The notes beneath the pieces are model-generated. The model was given only the letters and a program-made list of their open reading frames with translations. It made no database searches and was not told the DNA's origin. Positions 10,023 through 18,945 of a DNA stretch of 64,000 nucleotides are shown here, piece after piece. The stretch comes from Cyclina sinensis (Eukaryota > Mollusca > Bivalvia > Venerida > Veneridae). The DNA lies in assembly GCA_012932295.1 (NCBI GenBank), contig JAAONU010000011.1:17010136-17074135 (forward strand), given 5' to 3'. Position 1 is the stretch's first letter, and every line of letters begins with the position of its first letter. Position numbers and translations under genes: made by a program.

Positions 10023-10676
10023 ATGGAGAACGCCCTGTTGTTTCGGCATCCTTGTAACATATTTATTTCAGGCCCTAGCGGGTCGGGCAAAACTCAGTTT
10101 GTGAAGCATATGATTGAGTATAACGAAGATCTATTTTCAAACAGTGCCTGAGCAAGTAGTATTGTGCTATAAAGAATGGCAATCGGCGTGTGCCCTCTTA
10201 CAAGAAAGTGTGCCGATCAAGTTTATCGAAGGCATTCCTGACGACGATGAAGATATTGTCAGCGACCTTTCCTTGCCACATCTGGTGGTCTTTGACGACA
10301 TGCTAGGCGAAAAAAACGAGGCGAAAATCAAGCTCTAGTTTTTATCCGAAAAGGACATCATCGAAATGCCAGTGTGATTTATATCACTCGAAACATGATT
10401 CAACAGTCAAAGGCTAGCCGAACCATCAGTTTGAACGCGCATTACATGATTCTGTTTCAAAACACCTGAGATAAGGGACAGATCAAGAGGTTAGCGAGTC
10501 AGATTCAGCTGCCGCATTTACTGGCCTTCTACCAAGATGCCATTGCCGTGCCTCATGGTTATCTCTGGATTGATTTTCACCCGAGAACACCAAACACGTA
10601 TCGACTACGGACGGACGTATGTTATCGCTGGAGAACGGGGGAGGAACGTGGTCCTGTGGTGTACACGGGCGTCTAA
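10023..10676 (+). pseudogene. Packaging-type P-loop ATPase (FtsK/HerA, A32-like), broken
   Basis: The start ATG is at 10,023. Residues about 15-22 are GPSGSGKT, a perfect Walker A motif. A Walker B-like block (LVVFDDMLGE) is near 10,290. Near 10,375-10,450 comes the conserved block with ITRN and ISLNAHY, then the C-terminal LRTD block near 10,610. This order matches the Polinton and adintovirus packaging ATPases, which pump DNA into capsids. Lesions: a frameshift near 10,130, TAG at 10,336, a frameshift near 10,375 and TGA near 10,467. The final stop is TAA 10,674-10,676. Confidence 0.85.
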
Positions 10677-10680
10677 GAAG

Positions 10681-10691
10681 TATATAAAAAG
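10681..10691 (+). promoter_or_regulatory. TATA box of the basic-protein gene
   Basis: TATATAAAAAG starts 5 nt after the ATPase stop and about 56 nt before the next ATG. The spacing fits a compact core promoter with a leader of about 25-30 nt. Confidence 0.65.
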
Positions 10692-10736
10692 AGACAGAGA
10701 TGCGAAGACGTGCAATTCGATTCTGTAACACTCACC

Positions 10737-11240
10737 ATGGTTCACACCACACCAAGAGCCGTCATTGTCGCTTTGGAAACGCCCAGTCGTGAGCGCGATC
10801 CTGCAGCCAGACAAATTTTGCTGAATGCCTGTTTACAAGAAATGATACGATGGTTTACCCTAGCAGCCAAAATGATCTTCAAAAGAAAATCCAGTTACCA
10901 AAACAGACACTCCACTTTATGGAGAAACATCGGGACGCTCTAGAACAGATTGCAAATGCTGGGATGGATGTCAATACAAAACGTCAGCTCATACTGAAAC
11001 CAGGAGATAGTGGATTTTTGGGCGGGGTGATGATTCGAAGCTTATTGCACTGGGATTGAAGAAAACCGTGCGACAGTTTGCACCGAAAAAGAAAAAGACG
11101 CCAAAGAAAAGCACTTAGAACAAAACCACCCAGAAGAAGAAAAAGACTAAGAGAAGCACGAAGAAATCCCCCCTCCGAAAGATTGATGATTGCTTTGTGA
11201 CCCGACGTCGTCCCAAGAAAACCAAGCCACTTTCACATTA
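10737..11240 (+). pseudogene. Small basic Polinton protein with Lys-rich tail, broken
   Basis: The ATG at 10,737 is in the context CACCATGG. The N-terminal third contains a helix beginning around NACLQEMI. After a frameshift near 10,870 comes a block ending in KRQLIL and then a glycine-rich GFLGGVMIR. After another frameshift near 11,040, a long Lys/Arg-rich tail runs to about 11,240 with one TAG at about 11,117. A helical domain, then a Gly/hydrophobic patch, then a basic region is the layout I know for the small conserved proteins of metazoan Polinton-like elements, possibly analogous to adenovirus core proteins. Function is inferred only. Confidence 0.5.
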
Positions 11241-11514
11241 CCGTCATCGTCACCGATGTATCTGGCTACTCGTCTGCACAGAACACCAGCTTCGTCTTCT
11301 GACCTGTCTCGTTATGGGGCATGATCCTCTTTAGGATCTTCCTTATCCGGCCTTCGCACACCGACGCCACCAGGGACACCGAGGTCATCACGGTTCTCCA
11401 CTAGCACACCCCGGGTGTCTCCATACAGTCCGAATTTTCCTTGTAATCTAACTCGATTTTCACCTTTGAACCATGCAGTGAATCATTTGAGACAATCGGG
11501 AACGATCAGTGCTG
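11241..11514. other. Core-TIR spacer with no supported gene
   Basis: Between the basic tail and the inner edge of the right TIR I see only short shadow frames. It may hold the tail end of the basic-protein gene and its 3' signal. Confidence 0.4.
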
Positions 11515-12350
11515 CTGTTTCTTCCAGACAGCGTCTTCGGTCTTCTGGGCATGATGGATACCTACCACAATGGAGCGTGCCAGCCACATGCCGTCTCTGT
11601 CGTTAAGAATCCGTACAATACTTTGTTTCAATCGTGTCATGTGAACGACCCCTCGCTGCGACTCATGACAGACGTTGCGTTTACTTTAGTCTTCTGGAAT
11701 GGCGATGTGGGTGATTTCTGCCTGCATGTCCCCGTCATGGATTTTGAAGTCTTGACTGCTCTGCACTACTTTCTCGATTTCATCGAGTAGCCTTTCGCCT
11801 GTGATTTCTGATGCATTGTCAAACGGAATATGAATGCCAAAGTTCAGACTGGGGTGGGTAATGGAGATGCAAATTTTATCTCGGGGCTGGGCCTCGCACT
11901 GCTGTTTCATCTCATTCACCATCATCTTAAATAGCTGATGGGTAAATTCAAATGGCTGTTCATAACCTTGAAACGTCACATCATACACCCTGCTTTGTGT
12001 CTTGAATTTGCGAGAATATGTGTTCAGACCTTGCCTTGATATGATAATACTAGCTCAGGTTTGGAACGGCTGCGGTGGTCGGCTCTGTTTCAGGCTCTCT
12101 GCCAGGCTGTGTATTTTCCTTTGTCTTTGCCTTTATCTGTGTCTTTGCCTCTGTCTTTGTCTTTGCCTCTGTCTTTATTTCGTTTGCTTCTGTTGTTTTA
12201 TCTTCTGTTTTGGCTTCTGTTTTTCTGGCTTGAGTAACTTCTCCATCTTCTTCTGGCTTCGCTTTCTCTTTTTTCTTAAAGATAAGCGAAACTGTTTCTT
12301 CTCTTTTTCTTCTTCGCTCCTTGAGCGTCTGTGTACGGTACCAGAGCCAT
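11515..12350 (-). pseudogene. Truncated 5' part of the DNA polymerase in the right TIR
   Basis: This is the TIR copy of the polymerase leader and N-terminal domain. It begins near ATG 12,350-12,348, has the Lys/Glu/Thr repeats at about 12,080-12,330 and the domain at 11,690-11,988. It stops being homologous at the TIR edge, so no catalytic part follows. It preserves the promoter and first codons deleted on the left. Frames shift near 12,280. Confidence 0.7.
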
Positions 12351-12383
12351 CGTCGCACTGGTGCAGATCTGATGGTGACGCTT

Positions 12384-12432
12384 GTATTTATACCTACCGA
12401 GAGCTTTCCCTTGCCGGACAGCTATAAATAAG
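12384..12432. promoter_or_regulatory. Bidirectional promoter, polymerase / zinc-knuckle gene
   Basis: Two TATA boxes face away from each other. GTATAAATAC on the minus strand (12,393-12,384) serves the polymerase fragment, and TATAAATAAG on the plus strand (12,423-12,432) serves the zinc-knuckle gene, about 60 nt before its ATG. The left TIR has lost this interval. Confidence 0.7.
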
Positions 12433-12490
12433 AGCGCTTCCCTCACTTTTGCATCAGTTGACATCCGACTTCCAGCAGAGAGACAAGAAC

Positions 12491-13076
12491 ATGGAAAACT
12501 ATAAGACGACTGGAGCTTCCCTGATAGAAAGTGTGCCACGTCAAATCAGCAGGACTCCTTGTTAGCTCAAATCAAGACTCATACAGACGAAATCAATCGG
12601 TTACTGCAAGAGAAAATGTGCAATAACTGTAAACAGTTTGGCCATTTTGCCAGCGAGTGTACACAAAAAAGGAACATACTCTGCTATACCTGTCACCAGC
12701 CTAGACATTACGCTAGTAGTTGTCCAAACAAAGCAGAGGGAACAAGCCAGGGGACAAAACATCAAGCCATTTGCTATGCCTGCCAGCAGCCTGGACATTA
12801 TGCTAATAATTGTCCATACAAAGAGCAGGCCGAGGGAGCCAAGGCAGTAGGAGCCTGAGAGTCAGTCTTAGGACCGGCCCTGTGGAGAAAGTACATATGT
12901 TAGCCCATGAAGAGACAAGCATAACAAGTTTTTACCTTGTTCCCGCGAAGCTGTCAAAACTATCGTTCGAAAAACTACAGACCGCTGCAAAGAGACTAAA
13001 CTACAGAAAACGAAAGGAAGAAGAAGAGTATGATGATGACAAAGACGAACGACCAGCAAAGAAAATGTTTTTATAA
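12491..13076 (+). pseudogene. CCHC zinc-knuckle protein, right TIR copy
   Basis: The probable ATG is at 12,491, about 60 nt after a good TATA box. A frameshift near 12,555 joins it to the knuckle frame (12,559-12,858). The three knuckles are at about 12,616-12,660, 12,682-12,723 and 12,772-12,813, each C-x2-C-x4-H-x4-C; the second has Arg where Gly is usual. After a TGA at 12,856 another frame (to 13,076) encodes a Lys/Arg cluster and an acidic run that probably belong to the same protein. The likely role is nucleic-acid binding during replication or packaging. AT-rich sequence follows with no histone-type stem-loop. Confidence 0.7.
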
Positions 13077-13306
13077 TAATACGGTGACTGTTTATACACT
13101 TTACAAGTGACAGTGTTTTATTAATTTGAAAAAAATGTTATTTAAAATTAAACTAAATAATTTGAAAAAAAAAAATGTTCATGTTAATTTTTTTTAAAAA
13201 CAAAATGTTCGTGTTTTAAAAAAATATTTATTTATTTATCTTGAAAAATTAAAAACAATATTGACAATAATCTGAAAAGGCTACCTTTTTCTTCAGTCAT
13301 TTGTGT

Positions 13307-13322
13307 GGCCCTGAAAAGGGCC
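13307..13322 (-). terminator. Histone-type 3' stem-loop of gene C, right copy (perfect)
   Basis: The minus strand reads GGCCCTTTTCAGGGCC, 19 nt after the gene C stop, exactly the spacing seen in the left TIR. It is preceded by AAC and followed by ACACA, then GAAGAAAAAGG after about 12 nt. Confidence 0.85.
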
Positions 13323-13341
13323 GTTGGTTGGTCTGTGAAGT

Positions 13342-13615
13342 TCAAAACATCGCAGTCAGATCTGGGAATACCCATAACAACGCCTATGATGTTGACCCGT
13401 CGTGGCTCTTGACGCTCTTGAAGCCTATCCTCCACTTTGGTGTTTTTTTTTGTTACCATGGTGGTTCCGCCTTCTCGGCCATTCACACCCTGCCGGGCAA
13501 AAGAAACTTTAATTGTCGATATTCTTTGCCTCTTCTCAATTTCTTGGTATACCAAGGACTCTTACTCTTGTGGCAGGACACAAACAAATTTCCTGAAATT
13601 TTTTTTCACGCCCAT
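13342..13615 (-). pseudogene. Gene C, small basic protein, right TIR copy
   Basis: The ATG (13,615-13,613) has the context GCCACCATGG. Upstream on the same strand are a TATA box (TTATATA, 13,664-13,658) and a CCAAT-like block with TGACGT further up, all better preserved than in the left copy. An in-frame TAA follows codon 17, and a 5-nt deletion near the end, relative to the left copy, shifts the frame past the ancestral TGA at 13,344-13,342. The protein is Arg/Lys/Gln-rich with no recognised family. Confidence 0.6.
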
Positions 13616-14274
13616 GGTGGCTTGTGAAAAGGATACCTGAATGCGTTGTGCGCGCGGTATATAAGCGCTTTGATTCACAGTGTGGAACGTCATTGGTCAT
13701 GGAACGTACCTGATGTGACGTCACAAATTCAATATGACGCCCGTCAAGGACAGCGTATAAACAATGATGTGTGTTTGTTGACAACATAAAAATATCGTTT
13801 TTGAATGGTATTTTATTGAAAATTCACGATAAAACTTATGGAATATTTAAGACCAAGTTATTTTACAATGAATTCAGTTGGAATTAGAAATAGAAACAAG
13901 GTAAACACTTTTTAATTTTGAAAAAAATATAAAAATGTAACGAGTCCATATCACTCATTGTGCTTGTTTGTTTCAGAAATAAGAAATATCTTACAGGGCA
14001 AGTTTAAAAAACTTGAAGAGATTAATCCTATATCATTGAATATGTGTCAAGTACGGTGTAGAATTTAAACACCATCTTTGTTTCAATAGAATTAAATCGA
14101 TGCAAACATGATGCACAAAAGTGTAAAGTTTAACAGTTACATGAGTATAACGTTAACATCACGCACGCCTTTTTTCACAGTAAAATAGTGTATTGGAAAA
14201 ATGTATTAGTTATTTATTCGTTTTATATGATGGCAATAAAACTGAGGGTATTTTCTTTCTAAATAGATTGGTGT

Positions 14275-14290
14275 GGCCCTGAAAAGGACA
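14275..14290 (-). terminator. Histone-type 3' stem-loop, orphan, right TIR
   Basis: The minus strand reads TGTCCTTTTCAGGGCC, with an intact loop but a weakened stem. It is followed by ACACC and, after 14 nt, AGAAAGAAAA. Its gene is uncertain: only a short frame from ATG 14,463 leads up to it without a clear stop. It may mark a fifth gene that has decayed, or a duplicated 3' end of gene D. Confidence 0.6.
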
Positions 14291-14555
14291 GTTTTGTTTT
14301 GTTTGGTTTTTTGTCCTCTTTTTAAACAGCCCTGGCGATGATTGAGTGGTCTATGCATTAAGAGATGCACAGCTCTTACTGCCTCTCCTCTCAGTTGATG
14401 GAATCTAAACCACCAGAGCAGATCATCTAACAGAGAGCATACTACATGGATGAGACCAATCATGATTAAAACATGGACCGTAAGTTTTTGATACTTAATA
14501 TTTATATTGAAAAGTGACAAAACTGAAAATATAGTTCTTTCTTCAATATATGTGT

Positions 14556-14571
14556 GGCCCTGAAAAGGGCT
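14556..14571 (-). terminator. Histone-type 3' stem-loop of gene D
   Basis: The minus strand reads AGCCCTTTTCAGGGCC, 25 nt after the gene D stop at 14,597. It is preceded by AAAC, followed by ACACA and, 11 nt further on, GAAGAAAGAAC, a close match in kind and position to a histone downstream element. Confidence 0.85.
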
Positions 14572-14596
14572 GTTTGGTGCCTGCAGCAGGAACTTT

Positions 14597-15001
14597 TTAG
14601 TGTGAGCCTTGGTGCTCACATTTGCCCCTGCAGGCAGGGCAATAGTGAAGCTGTGTCTTCACAGAAGCCCTGGTGGTGAGCGAGAAGGACGGCTCATCAT
14701 CCTTCTCACATGACTCCTCGTCTGAGATGATGATCTCAGGGGAGGAGGCTGCTGGCTGTGGTGGTGGTAGTGGCGGTGTGTGCTCCTGCTCATCCCTGAG
14801 GGAATCGTTCGGAGATGCTGATGGTGTCTCCTGGCGGGGCTGCCTCTCCTCTTCTTTTAGCGCCTCGTACACCTCCCTCAGGGCGGCAGCAGCTATTCTC
14901 TGTGTATCTGCCTCCATCAGCTCGTACCCCTGCTCAACCAGGCTCACCGTCCGAGCATTCAGCTTCACTGTTCGCCCCAGTTTATGGCGTATCATGTCCA
15001 T
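14597..15001 (-). CDS. Gene D, 134-residue acidic protein with C-terminal Cys cluster
   Basis: This is the one TIR gene that is open from start to stop. Residues 1-31 match the left TIR remnant. An N-terminal helical region is followed by an acidic and Pro-rich middle, with a Ser-Pro-Glu segment and a DEE cluster, and the C-terminus is CPACRGKCEHQGSH, a possible small zinc site (Cys-x2-Cys, Cys, His). I recognise no family. On its coding strand a CGGATTGACCTCC motif (15,095-15,083) and a weak TATA-like CATTAAAA lie upstream, shared divergently with gene B. It ends in a histone-type stem-loop, not a visible AATAAA. Confidence 0.65.
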   Translation of the reverse strand: MDMIRHKLGRTVKLNARTVSLVEQGYELMEADTQRIAAAALREVYEALKEEERQPRQETPSASPNDSLRDEQEHTPPLPPPQPAASSPEIIISDEESCEKDDEPSFSLTTRASVKTQLHYCPACRGKCEHQGSH

Positions 15002-15082
15002 GTTTTTGTATTTTGCTTAGTTGAACAGAGAGAATGAAACTAAAGGCTTGTTGCATTCGTTTTAATGGGCATTTTTCTTAAA

Positions 15083-15280
15083 GGAGGTCAATCCGTTTTT
15101 AACCAATCCAAATGCTTCGTCCATTTTTTTATGTTTTTAACCGATCAAAATGCTTAATCCATTTTCATTTCATTTTTCTGTTAAAGGTAAAAAGTAGGTC
15201 AATCCGATTTTCTCTACTTACGATCATTTTTCATTTCAGATGAAAAAGAAGTAGGTCAATCCGAGTCTGGCTTTATAAAA
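15083..15280. promoter_or_regulatory. Divergent promoter between genes D and B, right TIR
   Basis: Copies of G(T/G)AGGTCAATCCG are at 15,083-15,095, 15,194-15,206 and 15,251-15,263. The last lies 10 nt before the gene B TATA box (TATAAAA, 15,274-15,280). The same order and spacing recur upstream of gene A. Confidence 0.7.
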
Positions 15281-15340
15281 GAAGCCAGGTTTACTGGACC
15301 ACTTCATTCACTCGCTTGACATCGCCAGTACCGTGTCAAT

Positions 15341-15910
15341 ATAGATAACGATTTCACAGATCTCCTGACGCTGGCTGCAAATACGGCACAAATTCTAGAA
15401 TATACAGCCGTGCCTGTGACAGCCACTCAGAGCTATACACCGACGTACCAGCCTATGACTCAACCACAACAAGCCCAGGACTATCAGCAGTTCAAACACC
15501 AGCATGAACATAATAAAATCCTGATGGGCATTATGCAAGAGCTACGGGTCTTAAACAGCGCCATGGCGAAGACAGAAATGTCGGTTCAAAACGAAATGCT
15601 CAGCCTCCGTGAAAGTATCACCAAACTAGAGGGGTTGCTACATAAAAGACACCGAGTAGAAAAGGAGTGCTTCCTTATAATGACCACAGAGAAGATGGTG
15701 ATACCCATCGAATTAAAAGTGGACAGACTGAGCCAGACGGAGAGAGGGACTCAAAGAAAGATGCCTGAAAGAAAAGAAACGGATGCCACTCCTTCCAAAA
15801 CCAACAGCGGTAGCAGTAGCAGTAACTTTCATGGTGAAAAAAAAGCCATAGTGTTTATAGCAAGAATATTGCTTACAACAACAACATCACAAGAAATCAA
15901 AGAAAGATAA
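15341..15910 (+). pseudogene. Gene B, predicted coiled-coil protein, right TIR copy
   Basis: The frame is open for 190 codons to TAA 15,908-15,910, but the initiator has changed to ATA (15,341-15,343; ATG in the left copy). Otherwise it is the better copy. The layout is an acidic start, a Gln/Pro-rich stretch, a helical Met/Leu/Glu/Arg segment, a basic region and a Ser-rich tail. A structural or scaffold role is possible, but I do not recognise the family. The promoter has the GTAGGTCAATCCG motif and TATA box about 60-90 nt upstream. Confidence 0.65.
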
Positions 15911-15931
15911 GTAAGCGCTCAATCTAATAAC

Positions 15932-15947
15932 GACCCTTTTCAGGGCC
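15932..15947 (+). terminator. Histone-type 3' stem-loop of gene B, right copy
   Basis: GACCCTTTTCAGGGCC, 21 nt after the gene B stop, preceded by AAC and followed by AACAA. One stem position has decayed relative to the perfect left copy at 1,391-1,406. Confidence 0.8.
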
Positions 15948-16146
15948 AACAATTTTATTTTGGAACGAAATCACTTTCACAGGTATTGTTAAAACAATTG
16001 AAAATAATTCTATGTCCAAAAAAATCAAAAAGAATTCCAACACGTCGCTCGTCGCCGAACCTTTATCTATGACCCTGACGCGGAATGGTCAAACTTGTTT
16101 TTCTCTCCGTTGTCGCGATTGGCTCTTTTTTACGACGTCGTGTAAA

Positions 16147-16176
16147 GTAGGTCAATCCGGTCGAACTGCATAAATA
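16147..16176 (+). promoter_or_regulatory. Gene A promoter: GTAGGTCAATCCG plus TATA
   Basis: GTAGGTCAATCCG (16,147-16,159) is followed 9 nt later by CATAAATA (16,169-16,176), about 47 nt before ATG 16,223. A palindromic ACGACGTCGT lies just upstream (about 16,131-16,141). Confidence 0.7.
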
Positions 16177-16222
16177 CCGAACGCACGCTGCCTTCGACTT
16201 CATTCTAACATTCCACATCAAC

Positions 16223-16510
16223 ATGGAAAGCATACAGAAGAAACTACAGGAAGTCTAAGCCTTGATCACTTAAGCCGAGCAAAAGGCGAACGGAGTGATT
16301 ACAGAGGTTGAAGAGTACCAACAGACCATACAAGAAAGACGAAATAGAATCCTTGCTTCTATTCAAACAGCACAGGAGCTTGCTGACATTGAACAAAGAG
16401 AAGAAGCAGCGGAACAGTTAATCAACAAGGTGGTGGACCACTTCAATGAAAAAAGTGCTGCTCGCACTTTCCGTCGTGTTGTAAAGTCTGTTCGTACACA
16501 ACCTTATTAA
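16223..16510 (+). pseudogene. Gene A, small coiled-coil protein, right TIR copy
   Basis: ATG 16,223 and TAA 16,508 define 96 codons in one frame, with two in-frame TAA codons (16,256 and 16,271). The left copy is open at those sites but lost its ATG. The sequence is Glu/Gln/Lys/Arg-rich with regular Ile/Leu/Val spacing, so a parallel coiled coil is likely. The last 20 residues are basic. No family recognised. Confidence 0.65.
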
Positions 16511-16546
16511 CGCCAGTAAACCACAGCACACGACTTCTAACACAGC

Positions 16547-16562
16547 AGCCCTTTTCAGGGCC
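16547..16562 (+). terminator. Histone-type 3' stem-loop of gene A, right copy
   Basis: AGCCCTTTTCAGGGCC, 36 nt after the gene A stop, followed by AACCA and then GAAAGAAG at 16,577-16,584, 14 nt downstream. The downstream tract is conserved in the left TIR. Confidence 0.8.
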
Positions 16563-16877
16563 AACCATGTCACTTCGAAAGAAGTTGCCTTATGATTGTC
16601 ATACAAGGTGTTTGTTGGTTTTTATTCACAAAACAGAGCCCAAAAGTGCCCCCCGTACTTTGGAAAAACTGGCCCCAAGTGCCCACCCCCCCCCCCCCCG
16701 GCTAGAGGGCCCGATAGTGCCCCCCGTTCTTTAGACCGCGCTTTTTTCCACCAACTAGGGCCCCAAAGTGCCCCCTGTTCTTTGGAAAAAAGGCCCCCAA
16801 GTGCCCCACCCCCGGCTAGAGTGCCCTATAGTGCCCCCCGTTCTTTCAAAAGGCCCCATAGTGCCCCCTTCACTACT

Positions 16878-16883
16878 GTCAGT
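16878..16883. other. Target-site duplication, right (GTCAGT)
   Basis: Identical to 366-371 and immediately after the closing ACT of the element. Confidence 0.85.
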
Positions 16884-17400
16884 ATATATTAAAGTAAGCA
16901 ATTGTATTTTTTTCAATGGTAAGGAAAAACACCACATACGAATACTGAACAAAGTTTTTCAGTTGAAACAAATATACGTATTTTAACAAAAATAGTATGG
17001 TTTTAAAAAACGATTTGACAGAATATAATTGAGTCCATGTGAACCAGCCTAGTAATAGTTTTTATTAGTTTGTTTCATCATGTAAGGAAATTATATTTCA
17101 AATAAGTTGTTCTTCTTTTTTTTGTTATTTAAAAAGCTGTGTGGATAAAAACTTACATTGAACATCACTGCCATAACGGTTTAAAAATAACATAATCTAG
17201 TCATAGATACCTGATCTCTAACCAGTCTAATGCCTGAACCATGACTGCATTTGCAAATACCAATATTTATATTGGGCTTTTCTTACTGTTCATTTTTACT
17301 CATCTAAAAAAGATACACATTCGTTACACTCTAGTTACAGTAGTATATTATAACAGGTGTCAAAAATCTCTTATAACTATAGTTATAGACTTTTGCTTTT
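16884..17400. other. AT-rich flank with no gene seen
   Basis: Only short shadow frames are present. This is the host sequence directly right of the Polinton. Confidence 0.6.
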
Positions 17401-18945
17401 TAGCTCACCTGAGCACTGCTCAGGGTGAGCTTTTGGGATAGTTGATTGTCGGGCGTCCGTCCTGCGTCGTCAACAATTTGACTTGAACGACTTCCTCTCC
17501 TAAACCGCTAAGCCAACATTGACAAAACATGCCTGGGATATTCCTTTGCATGAAGCTCTATCAAAGTTGTTCAAAGAATTCGATTCCATCAAGAACTCTA
17601 AAAAAATTGGCCCAGAGCCTTAAGATTTGGTATGTAGCATTGTCTAGTGGACCTCAACCATGTTTGTTCAAATTATACCCCTGGGGATAAATTTGGCCCC
17701 GCCCCGGGGGTCAATTGATTTTACATAGGCTTGTTTAGTGAAACTTTAAAAATCTTCTTGTCTGAAACCACAAGGCCCTGAGTCTTACGATTTGGTATGT
17801 AGCATTGTCTAGTAAACGTCTACCAAGTTTGTTCAAATTATGCCCTTGGGGTCAAATTTGGCCCTGTTCCAAGGGTCAATTTAATTTACATAGGCTTAAA
17901 TAGAGAAAACTTTGAAAATCTTCTTGTCTGAAACCACAAAGCCCTGAGCCTTAAGATTTGGTATGTAGCATTGTCTAGTGGACCTCAACAAAGTTTGTTC
18001 AAATTATACCTCTGGGGTCAAATTTGGCCCTAAACTGGGGTCATTGGTTTTACATAGGCTTATATTGGAAAAAAACTTCTTGTCTGAAACTATAAGGCTC
18101 TGAGTCTTACGATTTGGTATGTAGCATTGTCTAGTGGACCTCTACCAAGTTTCTTCAAATTATGCCCCTGATATCAAATTTGGCCCCAAACCAGGAGTCA
18201 ATTGATTTTACATAGGGAAAACTTTCAAAATCTTCTTGTTTGAAACGACAAGGGCCTGAGCCTTAAGATTTGGTATGTAGCATTGTCTAGTGGACCTCTA
18301 CCAAATTTGTTCAAATTATACCCCTGGGATTAAATTTGGCCCCACCTGTCGGTCATTGGTTTTACATAGGCTTATATAGTGAAAACTTTGAATATCTTCT
18401 TGTGTGAAACCACAAGGCTCTAAGCCTTAAGATGTAGTATGTAGCATTGTCTAGTGGACCTTTTCCAGTTTGTTCAAATTATACCCCTGAGGTCAAATTT
18501 GGCCCTGTCCCGGGAGTCAATTGATTTTACATAGGCTTATATAACGAAAACTTTGAAATACCACAAACCCCTGAGCTTTAAGATTTGGTATGTATGTCTA
18601 GTGAACCTCTACCAAATTTGTTCAAATTATGCCACTGAGGTCAAATTTGGCCCTGCCCCTGGTGTCAGTTAATGTGACAGAGGCTTATATAGGCAAAACA
18701 CCTCTTGTCTGAAACCACAGAGCGTAGAACTTAGCTATTTTTAATGGAGCATCAGCTAGAGGTCATCAACGAAGTTTGTTCAAATTATGCCCCTTGAGAG
18801 AAATTTGGCCCTGGCCTGGGGGTCACTTTTATTCATATAGATTTATATATTCTTAAAAAACCTTTGATGTTAGCGCAATAGCAGACCCAAATGCAAAGTA
18901 TTCAGGTGAGAAGATCTATGGTCATTATGGCCCTCTTGTTTATGA
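17401..18945 (+). repeat. Hairpin-headed tandem-repeat element, ~160-bp monomers
   Basis: It begins TAGCTCACCTGAGCACTG, a hairpin that closes with CTCAGGGTGAG, and ends ATGGCCCTCTTGTT. In between are seven or more monomers of about 160 bp, each containing AGATTTGGTATGTAGCATTG. The same head and tail plan occurs at 49.9-54.1 kb with a different monomer. It encodes no protein and is probably a non-autonomous DNA or Helitron-like element. Confidence 0.75.

Larger units (their letters stand above)
372..16877. mobile_element. Polinton/Maverick-type DNA transposon, decayed
   Basis: The element is 16,506 bp, begins AGTAGTGAA, ends TTCACTACT and is flanked by GTCAGT on both sides. It carries a protein-primed type-B DNA polymerase, a packaging-type ATPase and a small basic protein, all in the range for Polintons and the related adintovirus-like elements. 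I could not find a retroviral-type integrase, an adenain-like protease or a major capsid gene, and there is no long intact reading frame that could hold a capsid protein. Nearly every gene has stops or frameshifts, so this copy is non-autonomous. The TIRs are unusually long and hold genes. Confidence 0.88.
11515..16877. repeat. Right long TIR of the Polinton
   Basis: Inverted counterpart of 372-4,710, about 1 kb longer. It holds a truncated polymerase 5' part, the zinc-knuckle gene, genes C, D, B and A, then the subterminal repeats. It keeps the polymerase and zinc-knuckle promoters and the complete gene D that the left TIR has lost. Confidence 0.85.

Noticed and set aside
12002..12427. 141-codon Cys/Leu-rich frame, apparently membrane protein
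   Set aside because: It is antisense to the Lys/Glu/Thr repeats of the polymerase leader, which give the Cys-Leu-Cys pattern.
14206..14619. 137-codon minus-strand frame
   Set aside because: It passes straight through two stem-loop sites and overlaps the end of gene D in another frame; most likely a chance opening.
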